Shown here piece by piece: positions 23,027 through 35,948 of a DNA stretch of 64,000 nucleotides. Origin of the DNA: Vigna angularis (Eukaryota; Streptophyta; Magnoliopsida; Fabales; Fabaceae); the NCBI RefSeq assembly GCF_016808095.1, contig NC_068971.1:20076501-20140500 (forward strand). The letters run 5' to 3'. A model generated the notes under the pieces. It was not told the DNA's origin. It saw only the letters and a list, made by a program, of their open reading frames with translations, and did not search any database. How positions within the stretch are numbered: the first letter of the stretch is position 1; each line of letters opens with the position of its first letter. The position numbers were made by a program, and so were the translations under genes.

Positions 23027-23038
23027 GCTCTGATACCA
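23027..23038 (-). promoter_or_regulatory. Primer binding site, initiator Met-tRNA
   Basis: The minus strand reads TGGTATCAGAGC two bases after the LTR end, the standard primer site of plant copia elements. Confidence 0.9.
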
Positions 23039-23040
23039 AT

Positions 23041-24412
23041 TGTTGGAACAATTGGTACCAATTTTGCACAGTGGAAATATCAAAATAGAGTACGATACAA
23101 ATTGTTTAAAAGCGAAGAACTTGTTCGGTCAATTTTAAAAATGGTTCCTTTAATTTTCTCTTAAATGTTTTATCAAACAGTTGATGTGCAAAAAATGTAA
23201 AGAGTGTAGGGAGTAGAAAAAATCACACAAATGATTTTTATCCTGGTTCGAATCAAAAGATTCTACGTCCAGTTGTTAATCACTATGAATAGTGATTAAC
23301 TTTTTCACTAAAAACAGTTTTACATATTACAATATAGTGAATAAAATAAGAATGATAAAACCTTCCTTCGACGAACGAACTGGAAGAGCTTCCTTCGACA
23401 AACGAACCGAAAGCAACAACTCTGCCAACTTGAAGAGAACCGCTCTGAACTTTGACACACAAAGCGCAAGCTTCTCCTATTCACAAGACTTGACAAGAGT
23501 AGGAACTTGCACTTGAGAACTTCCTCAGATTTCACTGTATTCTCAAATTCGCAAAAGTTATCTCTAAGAAGGTTTTGGCAAGGAGATTTATACCCTATTG
23601 ATCTGAAAATGAAAAGACGCATTACAACTGCCAATGATAATCGATTATTGTAAGTGATAATCGATTATATGCGAGACTTGGAACAATTAGGATTTTTAAC
23701 TCTTCAATCGATCGGTTCGAATTCTTCACCTCCTTCCACCGTTCGGCTCGAGCTCTTACTGCCTTCTACCGTTCGGTCTTCAACTATGTTTGGCTTGAGC
23801 CCTTATCACCTTTTGTCGTTCGGTGCTAACTGCTCGGTCTCAATCATTCCTTGCTATCGCTCGGTCCGAACTACTTGGTCTCAGTCAAGTCTTAAACCGT
23901 TCGTTCATGCCTTGTTTGATCATTGTCATCACCTGTTCAGCCTGTTGTTGGCAGTCGTTCGGTCATCAACTGTTCGGCCTGTATCTGTTAGTGATCGTTC
24001 GGTCTTTGACTGATAATGACCATTCGATCTTGAAGTGTTCACCCTTTAACTACTGTAACTGTTCGGTATTCAACTGAGTTTAGCCAATGTTCAACTTCGT
24101 TCGGTCTTGAACTATGTTCGGCCAGTGTTCGTCCTGTGTTTGGCGTTGAACTGCTATACACCGTCCGGCCTTCAACTATTACAAATTGTTCGGTCTTTTA
24201 ATGATGGTGATCGTTCGGCCTTCTAGTTGTGTTTGACCAGTGCTCAATGTGTTCAACGTCGTTCGGTCTTCATCTGCAATCTTGTTCTTTTTCCTCGCTG
24301 ATCATTATGCAGATATGCTTTTAAAACTTAATACATGGGTCTTCATATTTTTCACTTTGTAGCATCATCAAAATCATTATCTTCATGACACCAATGCTCC
24401 TCATTGGTAACA
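23041..24412 (-). mobile_element. Sirevirus 5' LTR, full length
   Basis: A 1372-bp LTR; on the minus strand it starts TGTTACCAATGAGG and ends CCAACA, next to the primer site. It contains many GTTCGG-type short repeats (about 23735-24280) and a pair of ATAATCGATTAT palindromes (23637-23648 and 23657-23668). It is the reference copy for the two partial LTRs at 8574-9250 and 17731-18102. Confidence 0.88.
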
Positions 24413-26060
24413 AAAAAACCCAGACGCATGGCTAAAGAATGTTGTGCCTAAAGCGTCTAAGAGAGTTAAAGCTAAAAACTTTATGCTTATCATACTTGGA
24501 AAAGGTGTCCAGTGTAGCTCTCGAAAACAAAATAAGTCAACACGATGTCTCTGACAAAATATGTTTAAAAGACATTAACATTAAAACATAAAAAAAGCTT
24601 AAACAAGCTAAACTCTATCTGTCTAAATAGAGACAATAACAAAAGAAGTGTTCACTTGACTAAACCATACCATGAGCTTAAACAGTACCTCGTCTAACGA
24701 TGAAGTATCTATTTATGCTTGGTATCCCTAGAGAAAAGAGTTTAATTGTAAAATGCTACCTAACGGTAGAAAATTAAAAAACATTTTGTTGCTCTAAGAG
24801 CGCATTAAATGACATTAAATGTTCAACGTTCAAAAATAACAAACGTAATAAGAAAAGACGTATTTGTTGCATGCACAAATTACTCTATTCTTGCAAATAA
24901 GTTATTCTACATGCATCCACAAAGCTACAAATCAAATATAAAATAGTGGACCTTAGAGGCAAAAGAGATATTCACAAAACGTTCTTCACTTGAAGTCGCA
25001 CCTAAAAAGATCGTACAACCGACTTCAAGCAAAGTTCTGAAAAAGCATGTTTGCTTTGGCAAGTTGACTTATCCAACGGTTGTTGTACGAAGAAGAAAGA
25101 AAAAGCACGAGTATCAAGGCTACAAACTCAATCTAACAGATAAATATCCATGAAACCTTTAAATAGAAGATGTCTTGAAAGAAAAAAAAAATAAGAGGAT
25201 AGTTTAAGAGGATAATAAAGCAAAACTTACAACGAAATATTCATCTTGAGAGGCAAAAGAGAAACAAAGCAAGAAAAAAAAAATACATCTGAGCTAAACA
25301 AAAGAGAAAAGAAGAAAAGAGAAAAGAAATACTCTCACGGTTCATTGTCATATTGCTTACTGTTGTAAGAGAAAAGAGAGGAACACTTGCGACTGTTTAG
25401 ACTCCTTTGTATTGTATTTACATTATCTCTACGAGAGTAATAGTCTGAACAGTTTGTAGGCAATCGTTGATTGCAATTCTGAAGAGAATTAAAATACTTA
25501 CAATTGAACTCTATTTGAGTTGAGGAATCTTGGCAAGGTTGCTAAGTACGAGGAGTGGTTTGAATACTCAAAAGGAAATCTCAGCTAAGGTTATTGAGTA
25601 CCAAGACTGGTGCAAATACTCAAAGGAATCTCAATGGGGTTGCTGAGTACATGAAGTGGTGTGAATACTCAAAGAGAATCTCGACGGGGAAGTTGAGTAC
25701 CAAGAGTGGTGCGAATACTCAAAAGGAAATCTCGGCGGGGTTGTTGAGTACAAGGAGTGGTGCTAATACTCATTTGTAATTATGTGAAGATTATAGGGGA
25801 ACTATCTGCGATGGAGACTTGACATAGCTTAGTTGGAGCGAACCAGTATAAAATCTCTTATGCAATTAACTTTTCTCTTGTCTAAACGATCCTCTCACAA
25901 AAACCTGTAGTTGTGCTTTAATTTCTAAACATAAGAATTTTCCAAGCTAAAACACATATTTATATGAAGGATGTTCTTATAAAACGTAATACATATTTTG
26001 AATAACACGTCAAATCGTTCATACATATTTATCAAGTTAAGCATCTAAGCACTTAAAAGA
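24413..26060 (+). mobile_element. Diverged Sirevirus-like LTR remnant
   Basis: The segment ends with GGAGCGAACCAGTATAAAA (about 25837-25855) followed by a pyrimidine-rich stretch. This parallels GGCTTGGCCGAACTAGTATAAAA in the LTR at 45116-46317. No primer site follows, so it is truncated, and boundaries are approximate. It carries a tandem array at 25524-25775. Confidence 0.5.
25524..25775. repeat. Five 50-bp tandem repeats in an LTR
   Basis: Five consecutive units of 49-51 bp, each containing GGTTG-like, TTGAGTAC, GAGTGGTG and AATACTCAAA motifs. They sit about 60-330 bp upstream of the TATAAAA-like end of the LTR remnant. A short open frame crossing them just reflects the repeat. Confidence 0.9.
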
Positions 26061-29000
26061 AAATTTCAAGAACTCATTCACATGTTATATTAGAAGGGTT
26101 GCGAAAAGTTTTCCATTAACACTATTCCACCCCCACCCGCTCCCCCCTCCCCTCCTCTTCCCCTTCTAGTGGCTTTCAAGTACTTCAAGATGAAGAAGTC
26201 AACCAATGTTGTTGAGAAGTCAGCCAAGATAGGTAAAACAAAGTCGTCCAAAGCATTAAAGATGTCAACCAAGGTAAAAAATGGGAGGGCCATAAGAAAA
26301 AAGAAGAACTCAAATTTGATTGAAAGAAGCAAGCTCAGTGTGGGATGATGCACATGGAAAGCCGAATAAAGGATGAAAATTTTAAATTTATAGAGGAGTT
26401 TTGTTGGGATTTATTAATAATTTTGTTTAAATATTATTTTATTAGTTTTGGGTTTAGTAATATTTAGTTTGATTTTGATAGAGATAAAATAAGGATAGGT
26501 AGTTTTGATTTTCCATTTATTTAAGTGCAGTATTATTTTATTTTATTGATATAAGAGATAAATTGAGTAGATTTCATTTTGAGTCCGTTGATATTTTGCT
26601 TTTAGTTTCTATTATTTGTACTTGGCTCATGCTCCAATTTGCACGTATTGGTGTCAAGGTTCAATGAAAAAAACCACAGTAAATTAAAGAGTCCAATTAT
26701 CATAGTGTGAGTCACATTTCTTTTTTTCCAAACTACCAACCTCTATACATGCACAACCCTTGCTTCAAGTTTAAGAAACTCTAGAAATTTCTACAACCTA
26801 CAAAATTGTGATCGAAGTGAGTCCTTAAAGCATTTGATCAACATAAACTAGAAAAGAGAGGTGGACGACACATGCGAGAAAACTTCTAGTCCCATGTGTC
26901 TTAAACTACAAATTTAAGAAAAGGAGTAGAAACTTATTTGCTCTAAAATTGAAATTGATTGGTAGAAACTGAAGGATCACTGTTGTGATCATTTAGAAAC
27001 TTCCTGATCGTCAAACAGATGATTCAGACGTCAGAAATTGTAGAGAGAAGAAAAATATAAGTAATGAATATTTTAGATAATAAAACGAGTTTATGAAAAT
27101 TTATTTATGTTATTAAATTATTTTAACATTATTTTAAAACACTTATTAACTCTAATATTTTATTTTTTTAGATTTTTACCGATATTAGAATATATTTATT
27201 TTATTATAACCAATAGTTAAAGAATCACACATTATGAATAACTGGAAAAATGATTTGAAACTCTTGCAGAGGAAAGAAATATAAAACGAGCTTTAAAAAA
27301 AATATGTAGTTAACTTTCATAGTCTATTTTATAATAAATTAAGAAAAAAAAGTTGCACTTAAAACTAAAAACACTGAAGACATTTACTCAACCAACCAAA
27401 CAAAAAACAACATTAACTTCGTAATTTTCACTTATAACTGTATTAGGGAAGTGCTAGCTACCTTTTTAGCTTTTTCTTCGTCGGAAAACGTTAGGCATTT
27501 CCAATAAAATAAAAAAGTCTTAGTTAGGTGATGAGCTTATACGAAATTAATATTAAAATATTTTGATGCTTTAAATTTAAAACCTAGTTTTTCAAGTTTT
27601 AAATTTAAAATACACAAACTAAGGACAAAATCAAGTTTTTGAAACTTTTAAAATTCAAGAAGCAAATTTATCATGAACTCTTAAATAATATACATACTTT
27701 ATTGTACCTGTACATGTAGGTACAGTTTTAGCCATTGTTTTTCAATCAATAGTTATAACCATTCACTTTAAAGAAGTGAAGTATTAAAATAAGAAATATG
27801 TCTAAGAGAAGAGGAATATTAATATTGAGTTAGTCATAAACAAAAATATCACATAATATTTATAAAATAAATAACGGTTTTCAATAAAAATATTACTTAG
27901 AAACAATATTATTTTTTGAAAACATAAAAGGTAGTCGTGGCGTTGGTGGCACGACCGTGATTTGATGATGGCTTTATGGCAGCCTTCCGTTTAAGACGTC
28001 CTATGCTGTGAATGTAATTGAAGGCAACTCACAAGGGTTTCTTGAATTCCCCAACTAGGTTGCTGGTTTTAAGAATGTTCCAGATCTTCCACTCATACTC
28101 CCTCAATTCATGGGTAACTCCTCTCCTCCTCACCTCACACATCCACTATTTTCTTGTGGTCAACAAATATGCCTCATAGATATCACAAAATAAATAAATT
28201 AAATAATAAAAATAAAAAAAAATTAAAAGTGGTCCAATTTCGTTACTCTTTTAATTGATATACTTAGTGGGCCTGATGGGGCCCAAAGTTCACCATTGCA
28301 CTAGGACGGAACACCTCGATAACAAGCCCTGAAGGAGTTGTTATGTCGAGGCTCCAACCATCTCATGTGTTACTATTAAAAATTTTATTTAGGCATTTAT
28401 TACTTAGCACTTCATTCAATTCTTGGTAAGTTGGTATATTTAAAATATTATCTACCAATAAGTGCAATATTTCAACATGGTCCACACCACTTCACACGTG
28501 TTGAATGTTGAATGGGGATGTATCTACGACCAAGAAACACTTTAATGAGTGTATCGAAATTATACAATTTTTAAAAATAACGTTACAAGAATTCACGTCA
28601 AAGAATTACGTTAAATATGATTCTTTATCTTTTAATAATATTTTAATAATAAACCTCCCTGCAAATCTCTGTGTTCGGATAAGTGTCACTTGATACGAGT
28701 GTTCTGTACACTGCAAAAGCTGTGCCTTTGTTGAATCATAAAATATTTAAACAATGACTTTATTTTGGTCTCCGAAGGGTTTTGTTTTTTGGATGTGTGA
28801 AGAAGTGGAAAACATGGATGTAGTTTCTTCTACTATTGATTAGAGAAGCAATGTCAGCAAATCTTACAAGTGAACTAAGAAATCACCCCGTACAAAATGA
28901 CAATGAAGTAACAATACAATATAAATATGTAATTTACATTTGAATAAACATTCTAGTATTTGTTCACAAATTGCATTGACTCTGAAAGACAGAACAAGAG

Positions 29001-29232
29001 AGCCTATGGCGAATGCACAACAGAAAATGTCTATTTGCATGGAAAGGAAGTTATGCAGCTATCTTTATAAACCCAACAATGTCTCAAATTCTACAAGGAT
29101 TCTTTCTCTAAGAAATTGTTTTCCATGATCTTCGAGAAGGGTTTCCTTTTTTCCTTCTCTTTTTTTCTTTTCATCTCTCTTGTTTGCTCCCTACTCAACT
29201 TCAAATTGTAAATAAAACTGCCTGAAGAAATC
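26061..29232. other. Intergenic, no gene recognised
   Basis: AT-rich with a few less AT-rich patches (26130-26350, 27930-28140, 28260-28370). I could not link any of these to a protein or a known repeat. Short frames on both strands lack domains. Confidence 0.45.
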
Positions 29233-31725
29233 CTACGATGATGTCACATTGAAGTGGAAAAGCCATGATATCACAAAAGCAAAAACCATACAAGCAAGCA
29301 AGAAATTGAGGAAGCGATGGCCATGCCAAAATCTACGAGGTTCTGTAAAAGGAGCAGTTGTGGAGACTGTGGCTGCTGCTGTAGTACCATTGTTACCGTC
29401 GCTAACATGCTCTGTCGAATCCTCGTTTCCTCCATAAACATTCCGAGCAACAGAATGACAGATTTCACAAGTCCTATTAAAGTTTAAGCAAACAAAAATT
29501 ATCAGAAAAACACAACTTAAAACGAATTGCTATTTTTGCAGTAAACAACCAGATTTTCTGACGAACATTGTTATAAATTCAGTAGAAACTTCACATCATA
29601 TACATCAAAAGCAACATTAATTTTGCTAGCCACTTCAAAACGGGATGCTTCAAATAAACAAGCAGGCTTGCAAATTGAAAAAAGGCCATGCTGTTCATAT
29701 GCCAGATATGAAAATATCATACCATAAAACCATGATATTTTCGGCTCATACACAAGACGTAATAAACTAGTAATAAATGAAACTTCATTTAAATTTAACA
29801 AAGATAATCATCAACCAACCTTACTGTTTACACTAAGTTGTCACAGCAGAAGAGTCAACCAATCAGAATAATGAATGATTTCATAGTTTTCCAGCTCTAG
29901 TTAGCCCAAATTAAATCTCTATATACAACTGTCCAATTGCCTTTATATAATTTCAAACATGTCTTTGACAAACCATGTCACGTTTTTAAAGTATCAAACT
30001 AAGCTAAAGAATAATATATCATAAATATTTGCCACCAATCAAAGCATCAATACATCAGTTAAAGAAAATTCCAAAATTGAAAAGATTCAAATTCTGTCGC
30101 ATTATAGGACTTTAATTTAGCCATGAAGTAATGCATTTGGATGGATTTGCGTCAGAATCAATCATAGCAATAGATCCTTCCTCAATAAATGGCACCTATA
30201 ATTTGCTTTTAAATTCACAATGAAGAATGGACGGTCACCAGTCCATCAACAAAACATGCCCTACCATGTTGCCATAAAAGCACACGTAACTTGTTTCCTT
30301 ACTTTCACTTAGAATTTAGGGACTGCCATTAAAATTAAGAAATAGTACCCTGCCACTGAATACAAGTTTTAACTGTTCCATCTTCCGCAAGTGATTCTGC
30401 AGAACCAGAAAATGAAGTATGAAATTGTTTTACCTCAACAACTGCAACAAGGGATCTGGACATTTTTACCAACATTCAGTAGCTCGTGGTACTCACAATT
30501 CACAACTATTAGGCAATCTAAAAGTTGACATCATACATCATACATGAACAGATTATATGGGACCAGTAACTTGCAGATTAAAATATTCTAGGTGGCACAG
30601 CTGCAAGCACGTAGCATCTACCAAGATATTTGAATCCATGAACAGGAGTCAGACGGGGTCAAATCTCCACTTTGAAAGAGATAAAAATAATAAGAAAGAA
30701 GAGTAATATATAGATTCCTAAATTTCAGAAAAGCGACAAAGCAGCAAAGAATCCCACTGTGCTTGGGTAGGCAAGACAGCGAATCAGTTGAACTAGTTGA
30801 TGCTTTACGCCTTTCTTTTTCCATAATCTTCATTAAAAAAATTTAATCTTCTATAACTTTCCCCTTTCCCAGACCAATAATTGAGCCTTCCCTCACCCTG
30901 CAATTGAATTTTTTACACCTTCTAAAATATGTTTCCAAATAATTTCCCCACCATCTTCCTCAGCCTTACACTCATTACTGAATTAAATAATTTCACAACA
31001 CAAATTACACGTTATACACTTCAATTACTTTCCCACACTCTAGTCATTAAAATCAAACCCTTCAAGCAAACAAAAAGCTGTGACTGATACTGTAAAGCTT
31101 TCAAACAGCACCAATACATAACATATGTCGGCAAGTTTCAGTTACCAAGGCCATGAATTAACAAAAGGGTATCTTAAATTTCTAACAAAAAAAAAACCCA
31201 AGATTTAGCATAAAAATCAAATCGATGGAACAAAAATAGTACGGAAGGTAGAGGTTTTCAGTTTCACACTCACCTATTTCCCTTAATCTTGAACCAGGCC
31301 TCAGCACAGTGCTTGTGAGCAGCAGCCAAATCACCCTTACAGGAACAACCCAATTCTATGGGGGCACCAGACTCATGGCTATCACTCACCAAACCCATGT
31401 GACAAATCCTACAATCCTTCTCCACTTTAGCCAAATGCACCTTGATCTCAGGAACCCCAGTTCTAGTTTCCAACTCCACAGAGCACTCAGAAACAGAAGA
31501 AGCTCTCCCAGAATGAGGAACACCCCCAGCCTCAGGATCAGAAACACAATCAAAGCTGTAATCATCATATGAACCACCATTTGTTGAGTAGAAACGAGAG
31601 TAGCAAGAACCATCATCAGCATCAGAGAAGCACAAGCTCCCTTCAACGCTCGCATCACTTCCAACAACCGAACGGCGATGGTTTCCTTGCTCCAAATCAA
31701 CATGGGACATCTGCAAGGTGGCCAT
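29233..31725 (-). CDS. RING-CH (RINGv/MARCH-like) membrane E3 ligase, two exons
   Basis: Exon 1 is 31725-31274 and exon 2 is 29473-29233, joined across an 1800-bp GT-AG intron. The donor is AAATAG/GTGAGT; the acceptor is TTTAATAG/GACTTG. The splice splits Arg151 and joins KIKGNR to TCEICHSVAR, exactly as plant family members read. The protein has 230 residues. The RING-CH domain has a complete C4HC3 ligand set: Cys105, Cys108, Cys127, Cys129, His137, Cys140, Cys153, Cys156, binding two zinc ions to recruit a ubiquitin-conjugating enzyme. Residues 1-95 are Ser- and Asp-rich and look disordered. A hydrophobic helix at about 205-225 (FLNFLLACMVFAFVISWLF) near the C-terminus predicts a tail-anchored membrane protein. 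Substrates are unknown. ATG 31725 is the first in frame. Split exactly across the zinc domain, the gene appears intact. Confidence 0.9.
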
Positions 31726-33091
31726 TCTTCGACCGACAAGAGACCAAAACAAACAAACAGCCCAACAACAACAACAATAACGTTTTCTCAGAGCTTGAGA
31801 CAGAAAGCATGAAATGCCTCAAATTTTGGAAAGTAGGGAGTACACATATAAAAGAATGATAGAAGATAAAAAAAAAATGGAACTTGGGGCTAAAGAATTG
31901 AGAAACCGGATTAGGTGAGCATTCCCTTTAACCCCATCAATGCAAAGTTCCAAAAGTTTCAAGTTTTGGAAGGGGGTAAGGAAATTTGCATCCCTTTTTT
32001 TTTCTGTGAATGGAGAGATGAAGGGTGTGAATGATGGGACGAAGAGGACTGATGCGGTGGAAGAAGGCAGAGACAGTGACCCTGCCAACAACAACACAAA
32101 CAAAGGTGCTGTGGGAGCACAGAAAAACTCCCACGAGATTGCATTGATTAAGGAGTGTTTGACATGCGAAATAAAAATAATAACTTTAATATTTATTCTC
32201 TTATCAACGAAATTATTTCTCTTCTAAAATACTATTTTGGTAAACGAAATTCATCCTAATTTGTTCTTTTAAGATATTCTACATTACATTTCCATACAAA
32301 ACAATTGTTTCGAATTCAACCAAACTCAATAAAATTTACCACTTAAGCCAAATGGTATGACCTTATTTACACAAAAAATAGTGGTTTATAAAAATAACGC
32401 TACCTTTAAAAATTATATTTTAAATAAGAAAAAATAATGGAAAAATATTTCGAAGAATTTAATATTCGATTACAAAATTGAGTTTCGCTTTTACTTTAGT
32501 ATTAAGATAAAACCTCGTATATTGAATTAATGTGCATTATAAGCAATTGTCGGAACAAATATGCATTATAAACGTAATAAGTAGAAATTACATTTTTTAA
32601 GTTTTGTATCTTTCCTTTTAAAAAAATTATAAAAGAAAATATTGCGTCATCAATAATAATTTTGTAAATAGATGTTCATTTTAGATGTTAGAATTTATAT
32701 TTTTCTGAGGTCTATACTCTTTGGATGTCGGAATTTTCAATTTGCGACGTGATATTGAGTAAATTTAATAAAAATGTTTTGTGTGAAGATAAATATATAT
32801 TCATGTATGATGTTAAATGTCCTAGTTTCAAAGGTCAAAGAATTATAAGACATAATATCACTTTTTAGATGTTATATATTAGTGAATTCATTAAAAATTT
32901 GGACGGAGAGGGTAAAAATTTATTCATTTTATCTTTACTACGCAAAACCTTCTTTTCTTCTCAAACTCTTCTTAGACGAAGCTTTCAGCGACCAACACAT
33001 GTAATCTTTCTTTCATTTTACACAAATGCACGTTGATTAACTACTTTATGTATGATTTTCTTTCGTTTTGACCGATTGGTTTCATGCACAG
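31726..33091. other. Probable 5' leader and promoter of the RING-CH gene, then intergenic
   Basis: On the minus strand 31726 to about 32130 is pyrimidine-rich, as in a plant 5' leader. I see no convincing TATA box. A 95-codon plus-strand frame at 31940-32227 lies in this leader and has no recognisable domain. From 32200 to 33091 the sequence is AT-rich with nothing recognised. Confidence 0.45.
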
Positions 33092-33761
33092 GTACATCTT
33101 CCCCAACAACAAATGAATTTAGTTCTCCATTATCATAGAGAAACTAGATGAACAATGAAATGAAAGAGATAGAAAAATCCTAGAAACTGAAGAGGAGAGC
33201 TCCCACATCCCCAAATCTGCCTCCAAGGGGCGAAAAATGTGTTTCTGTGCTCAAGCCATCAAGAGATAACATCCCTAGGACGTGCTAATCCTTAAATAGA
33301 TCAAAATTAAAGTCCAAGCCCATAACGCTGGCGCTCAACGCCCCTACATAGGGTGACTAGGCGCTAGTGCGGGAGTACTAGCGCTCAGGGCCCCTTAGAG
33401 GGCGCCCAGGCAGTGTGCGATACATGAAAGTGGCGCTCAGGGCCCCTGACTAGCGCTCAGCCTTGACTGGCTGGTGCTCAGGGCCCTTGAGGAGGCCCTC
33501 CGCTTCAGCTTGACTTTTGTGCACTGCGTCTTCTTCTCTTTTTCTACATTTCAACTCCTTGGTACTTTAACTCCTCTTTCAAATCATTCGAATAACCTAC
33601 AAAATCAAGGGAATTTAGTGATAAAATCATTAAGTATACCATCTACTCACTTATTCACAAAACTAAACTAAAAACATGAGTTCAAGCAAGCTTCTAAGTC
33701 AAAAAGGGTTGATTTAGTATCAAAATTGCATCACAGATAACAGTAAATTCAACCGTTATCA
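33092..33761 (-). mobile_element. Element E 3' LTR, truncated
   Basis: On the minus strand it begins TGATAACGGTTGAATTTAC right after the polypurine-type GTTTGGGGTTG, and stops at 33092, lacking about half its length. U3 contains several GCGCTCAGGGCCC-type GC-rich repeats (33330-33485). Confidence 0.82.
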
Positions 33762-35930
33762 CAACCCCAAACTTGAAACTTTACTTATCCTCAAGCAAAA
33801 TGTAACTTGGCTTAAACAAAATAATTATACTACAATGGTCTAGCACACCAAAAAACATTTTTCTCTAGGACAAGTAAATCACTCATGTCTGCTCATCATA
33901 GAAAGATTTGTCAAGATACAATGATGCTTTAGCCAATCAAGCTTCAACTATGGTGCTCACATAATCAAGACATACACAACAGATCCAAACCTCATGAATA
34001 ATCAACAACCAAGGAAGAATGTTATCATAAAGTGCATGGAACAATTCCTCACCCAGGATAGTGTTTCACTCAAACTCAAAGGTGTATATTGAGGTGACAC
34101 TCTTACACTCTACCATCACAATGTCGCATGAATCAATTTTTCCTTTCATTTAAACACATCAAATGCATTCACAAGAAAGTTATCATCACAAGGACTTTTT
34201 CTAGGCTTGTAACATGGCCGGGCTAAGAAGAAAATTTGTTTTTCTAGACAACAAAATTCCTTGCGTTAAGAGAGTGCATAATTCATTTATTTACATTAAC
34301 ATTAATCTCTCTTTCTCCTTTTATGTGAGAAACCAATCTTCAACTTATACCCAACTTTCCTTTCATTGAGCTTAACCTTTTCTTTTCTTTCTTTTCTTTC
34401 TTTTCTTTTCTTTTCTTTTTCTTTTGCTTTTTCTTTTGCTCAATGATCTTTAAATATTTTCACAAAGTTCTTTCCGATTTCCCACAACCCAAAACTTGAA
34501 CCATTCTCCTTTACCATATAAACATACTCTACTCAACTCAAGGCAAGAATTTCTAAAAGGTTTTTTTTTCAAATTTCAAATTTAGGTCAAGGCTCAAAGG
34601 ATAGAACAAACATTGTACATTATTAGGTTCACATATTGGCAATGGCTTATATGGGAGAAGAACAAATGGCCTTGATCATGTGTAACAAGCAAGCAAGAGG
34701 TTTAATCATAGAAACTTAAGCAAAATCAATCATGCTTCCAAAGCAATAACATTCAATCAATCAAAAACTCTGGAGTCCAACATCTCACCGGTCAATTCAA
34801 GTTCTACAATTTGATAAACATCTTGCCCAGCATATTAATCACAATTGAAATCATGCATCTGTTTTTAACAAAACTATGAGCAACCACCATCTATGCTTAA
34901 AAGCCTCACCAATCATTAACTTAACATGCATCATAGAAAAATGTAGCAAACACAAGAATATTACTCATCACAAACAATAGTTTATCACATCATACCAAAC
35001 CATTTCAACACTATTCATTCAACCAAGTACATAACTCAATTAAAATTAAAAACAAAATAAAATAACCAAAGTTCAAACAAGCATAAAAATAAAGTAAAAC
35101 AAATCCTAATCTCATAGCATCCATCAGTATATGCTTTAATCTAGTAGCATCCATCAGTAAATGTTGTTAGTAACATCCATCAGTAAATGTCTAGTAGCAT
35201 AGCATCCATCAATAGATGCTCTCAGTAACATCCATCAGTAGATGCTCTCAATAGCATCCATCAGTAGCTGCTCTCGTCTAAATCTTCATCATCATAGCAT
35301 CCATCAGTAGATGCTTTAATCTAGTAGCATCCATCAGTAGATGCTATCATTTGAGTCCTCCTAACATCCCTCAGTAGATGATGTCATTACTGCAAAGCAA
35401 AATCAAATCCAAACCACACAAATAATCAATTAAAAAGAAAAAGTAAGAAACTGGGTTGCCTCCCAATAAGCGCTTGTTTAATGTCACAAGCCTGACACCA
35501 TTAAGCACAATCCGGATTTTTGATGTTGGTGCTTTTCTCTCTTTCATCACACCAACATAACTTCAACAACTTCCTAGTCACCATCTTTACTCTCCTTGAA
35601 TAAGGAGCCTCAATCTCAATAGCTTTAATCACCCATAACCTGTTCTTGTATCTCACTGGTGAACTAACTTCTCTTCATTATCTGCCTTCTTCATCTAATA
35701 TTGGCAGTCTTCTCTACTTCCAGACCTAAAAAGAAAGATTCTGATGATCTTGTGCTCTTAGTACAGATTTTTGGATTTTATCCTGCAAACATTAAAGAAC
35801 ATTATACTAGAGCACCCAATTAGTCCAAAAATAAAAAATCAAAATAAAAAACAAAAATTTAAAATAGAAAAAATTAAAGATAAAGTCTAATTGGTTAAGA
35901 ATCACACAAAAGTATAGTTTAAACCACGAG
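33762..35930 (-). other. Element E internal remnant
   Basis: The only coding trace is the protease C-terminus at about 35646-35565 (minus): RLWV, then APYSRRVK, matching the ends of the proteases of A and C. Next to it lies the GGGAGGCAACCCAGT motif (about 35452-35466 on the minus strand) shared with A and C. The remainder is AT-rich, with CT-rich runs at 34380-34440 and an array of short hairpins at 35118-35380. Confidence 0.7.
35118..35380. repeat. Nine interspersed hairpin repeats (CATCCATCAGTAGATG)
   Basis: Nine copies of (A/T)RCATCCATCAGTAGATGCT or close variants are spaced 22-43 bp apart. The best copies form inverted arms TAGCATC...GATGCTA. Similar copies occur in the same relative place in A (about 41030-41140) and C (about 53990-54110), always just after the protease frame. 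Confidence 0.85.
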
Positions 35931-35948
35931 TCCCCAGCAACTGTGCCA
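35931..35948 (-). promoter_or_regulatory. Element E primer binding site, mutated
   Basis: On the minus strand TGGCACAGTTGCTGGGGA, three changes from the TGGCGCCGTTGCCGGGGA of A and C. Confidence 0.75.

Larger units (their letters stand above)
17731..24412 (-). mobile_element. Sirevirus-type copia element, gag only, 3' LTR broken
   Basis: Read on the minus strand: 5' LTR (24412-23041), Met-tRNA primer site (23038-23027), gag (22995-21460), about 1.45 kb of non-coding sequence, a solo gypsy LTR insertion (20003-18582), multiple polypurine tracts (about 18272-18105) and the first 372 bp of the 3' LTR. Protease, integrase and reverse transcriptase are absent, so it is a deletion derivative that could move only with help. 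Long LTRs, a long gag with coiled coil and repeated polypurine tracts are Sirevirus traits. Confidence 0.8.

Noticed and set aside
26090..26353. 87-codon minus-strand frame with a Gly-rich patch
   Set aside because: Low complexity with no recognised domain; composition explains the open frame.
29571..31269. Extra exons within the RING-CH intron
   Set aside because: Exon 1 and exon 2 join in frame across the zinc domain with proper splice sites; frames in between have no family similarity.
31940..32227. 95-codon plus-strand frame opposite the RING-CH leader
   Set aside because: No domain and no homologue recognised, and it lies in what looks like the pyrimidine-rich leader of the RING-CH gene on the other strand.
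35118..35380. CRISPR-like array of evenly spaced repeats
   Set aside because: Plant nuclear DNA inside a retrotransposon; units vary, spacers differ in length, and no cas genes are present.
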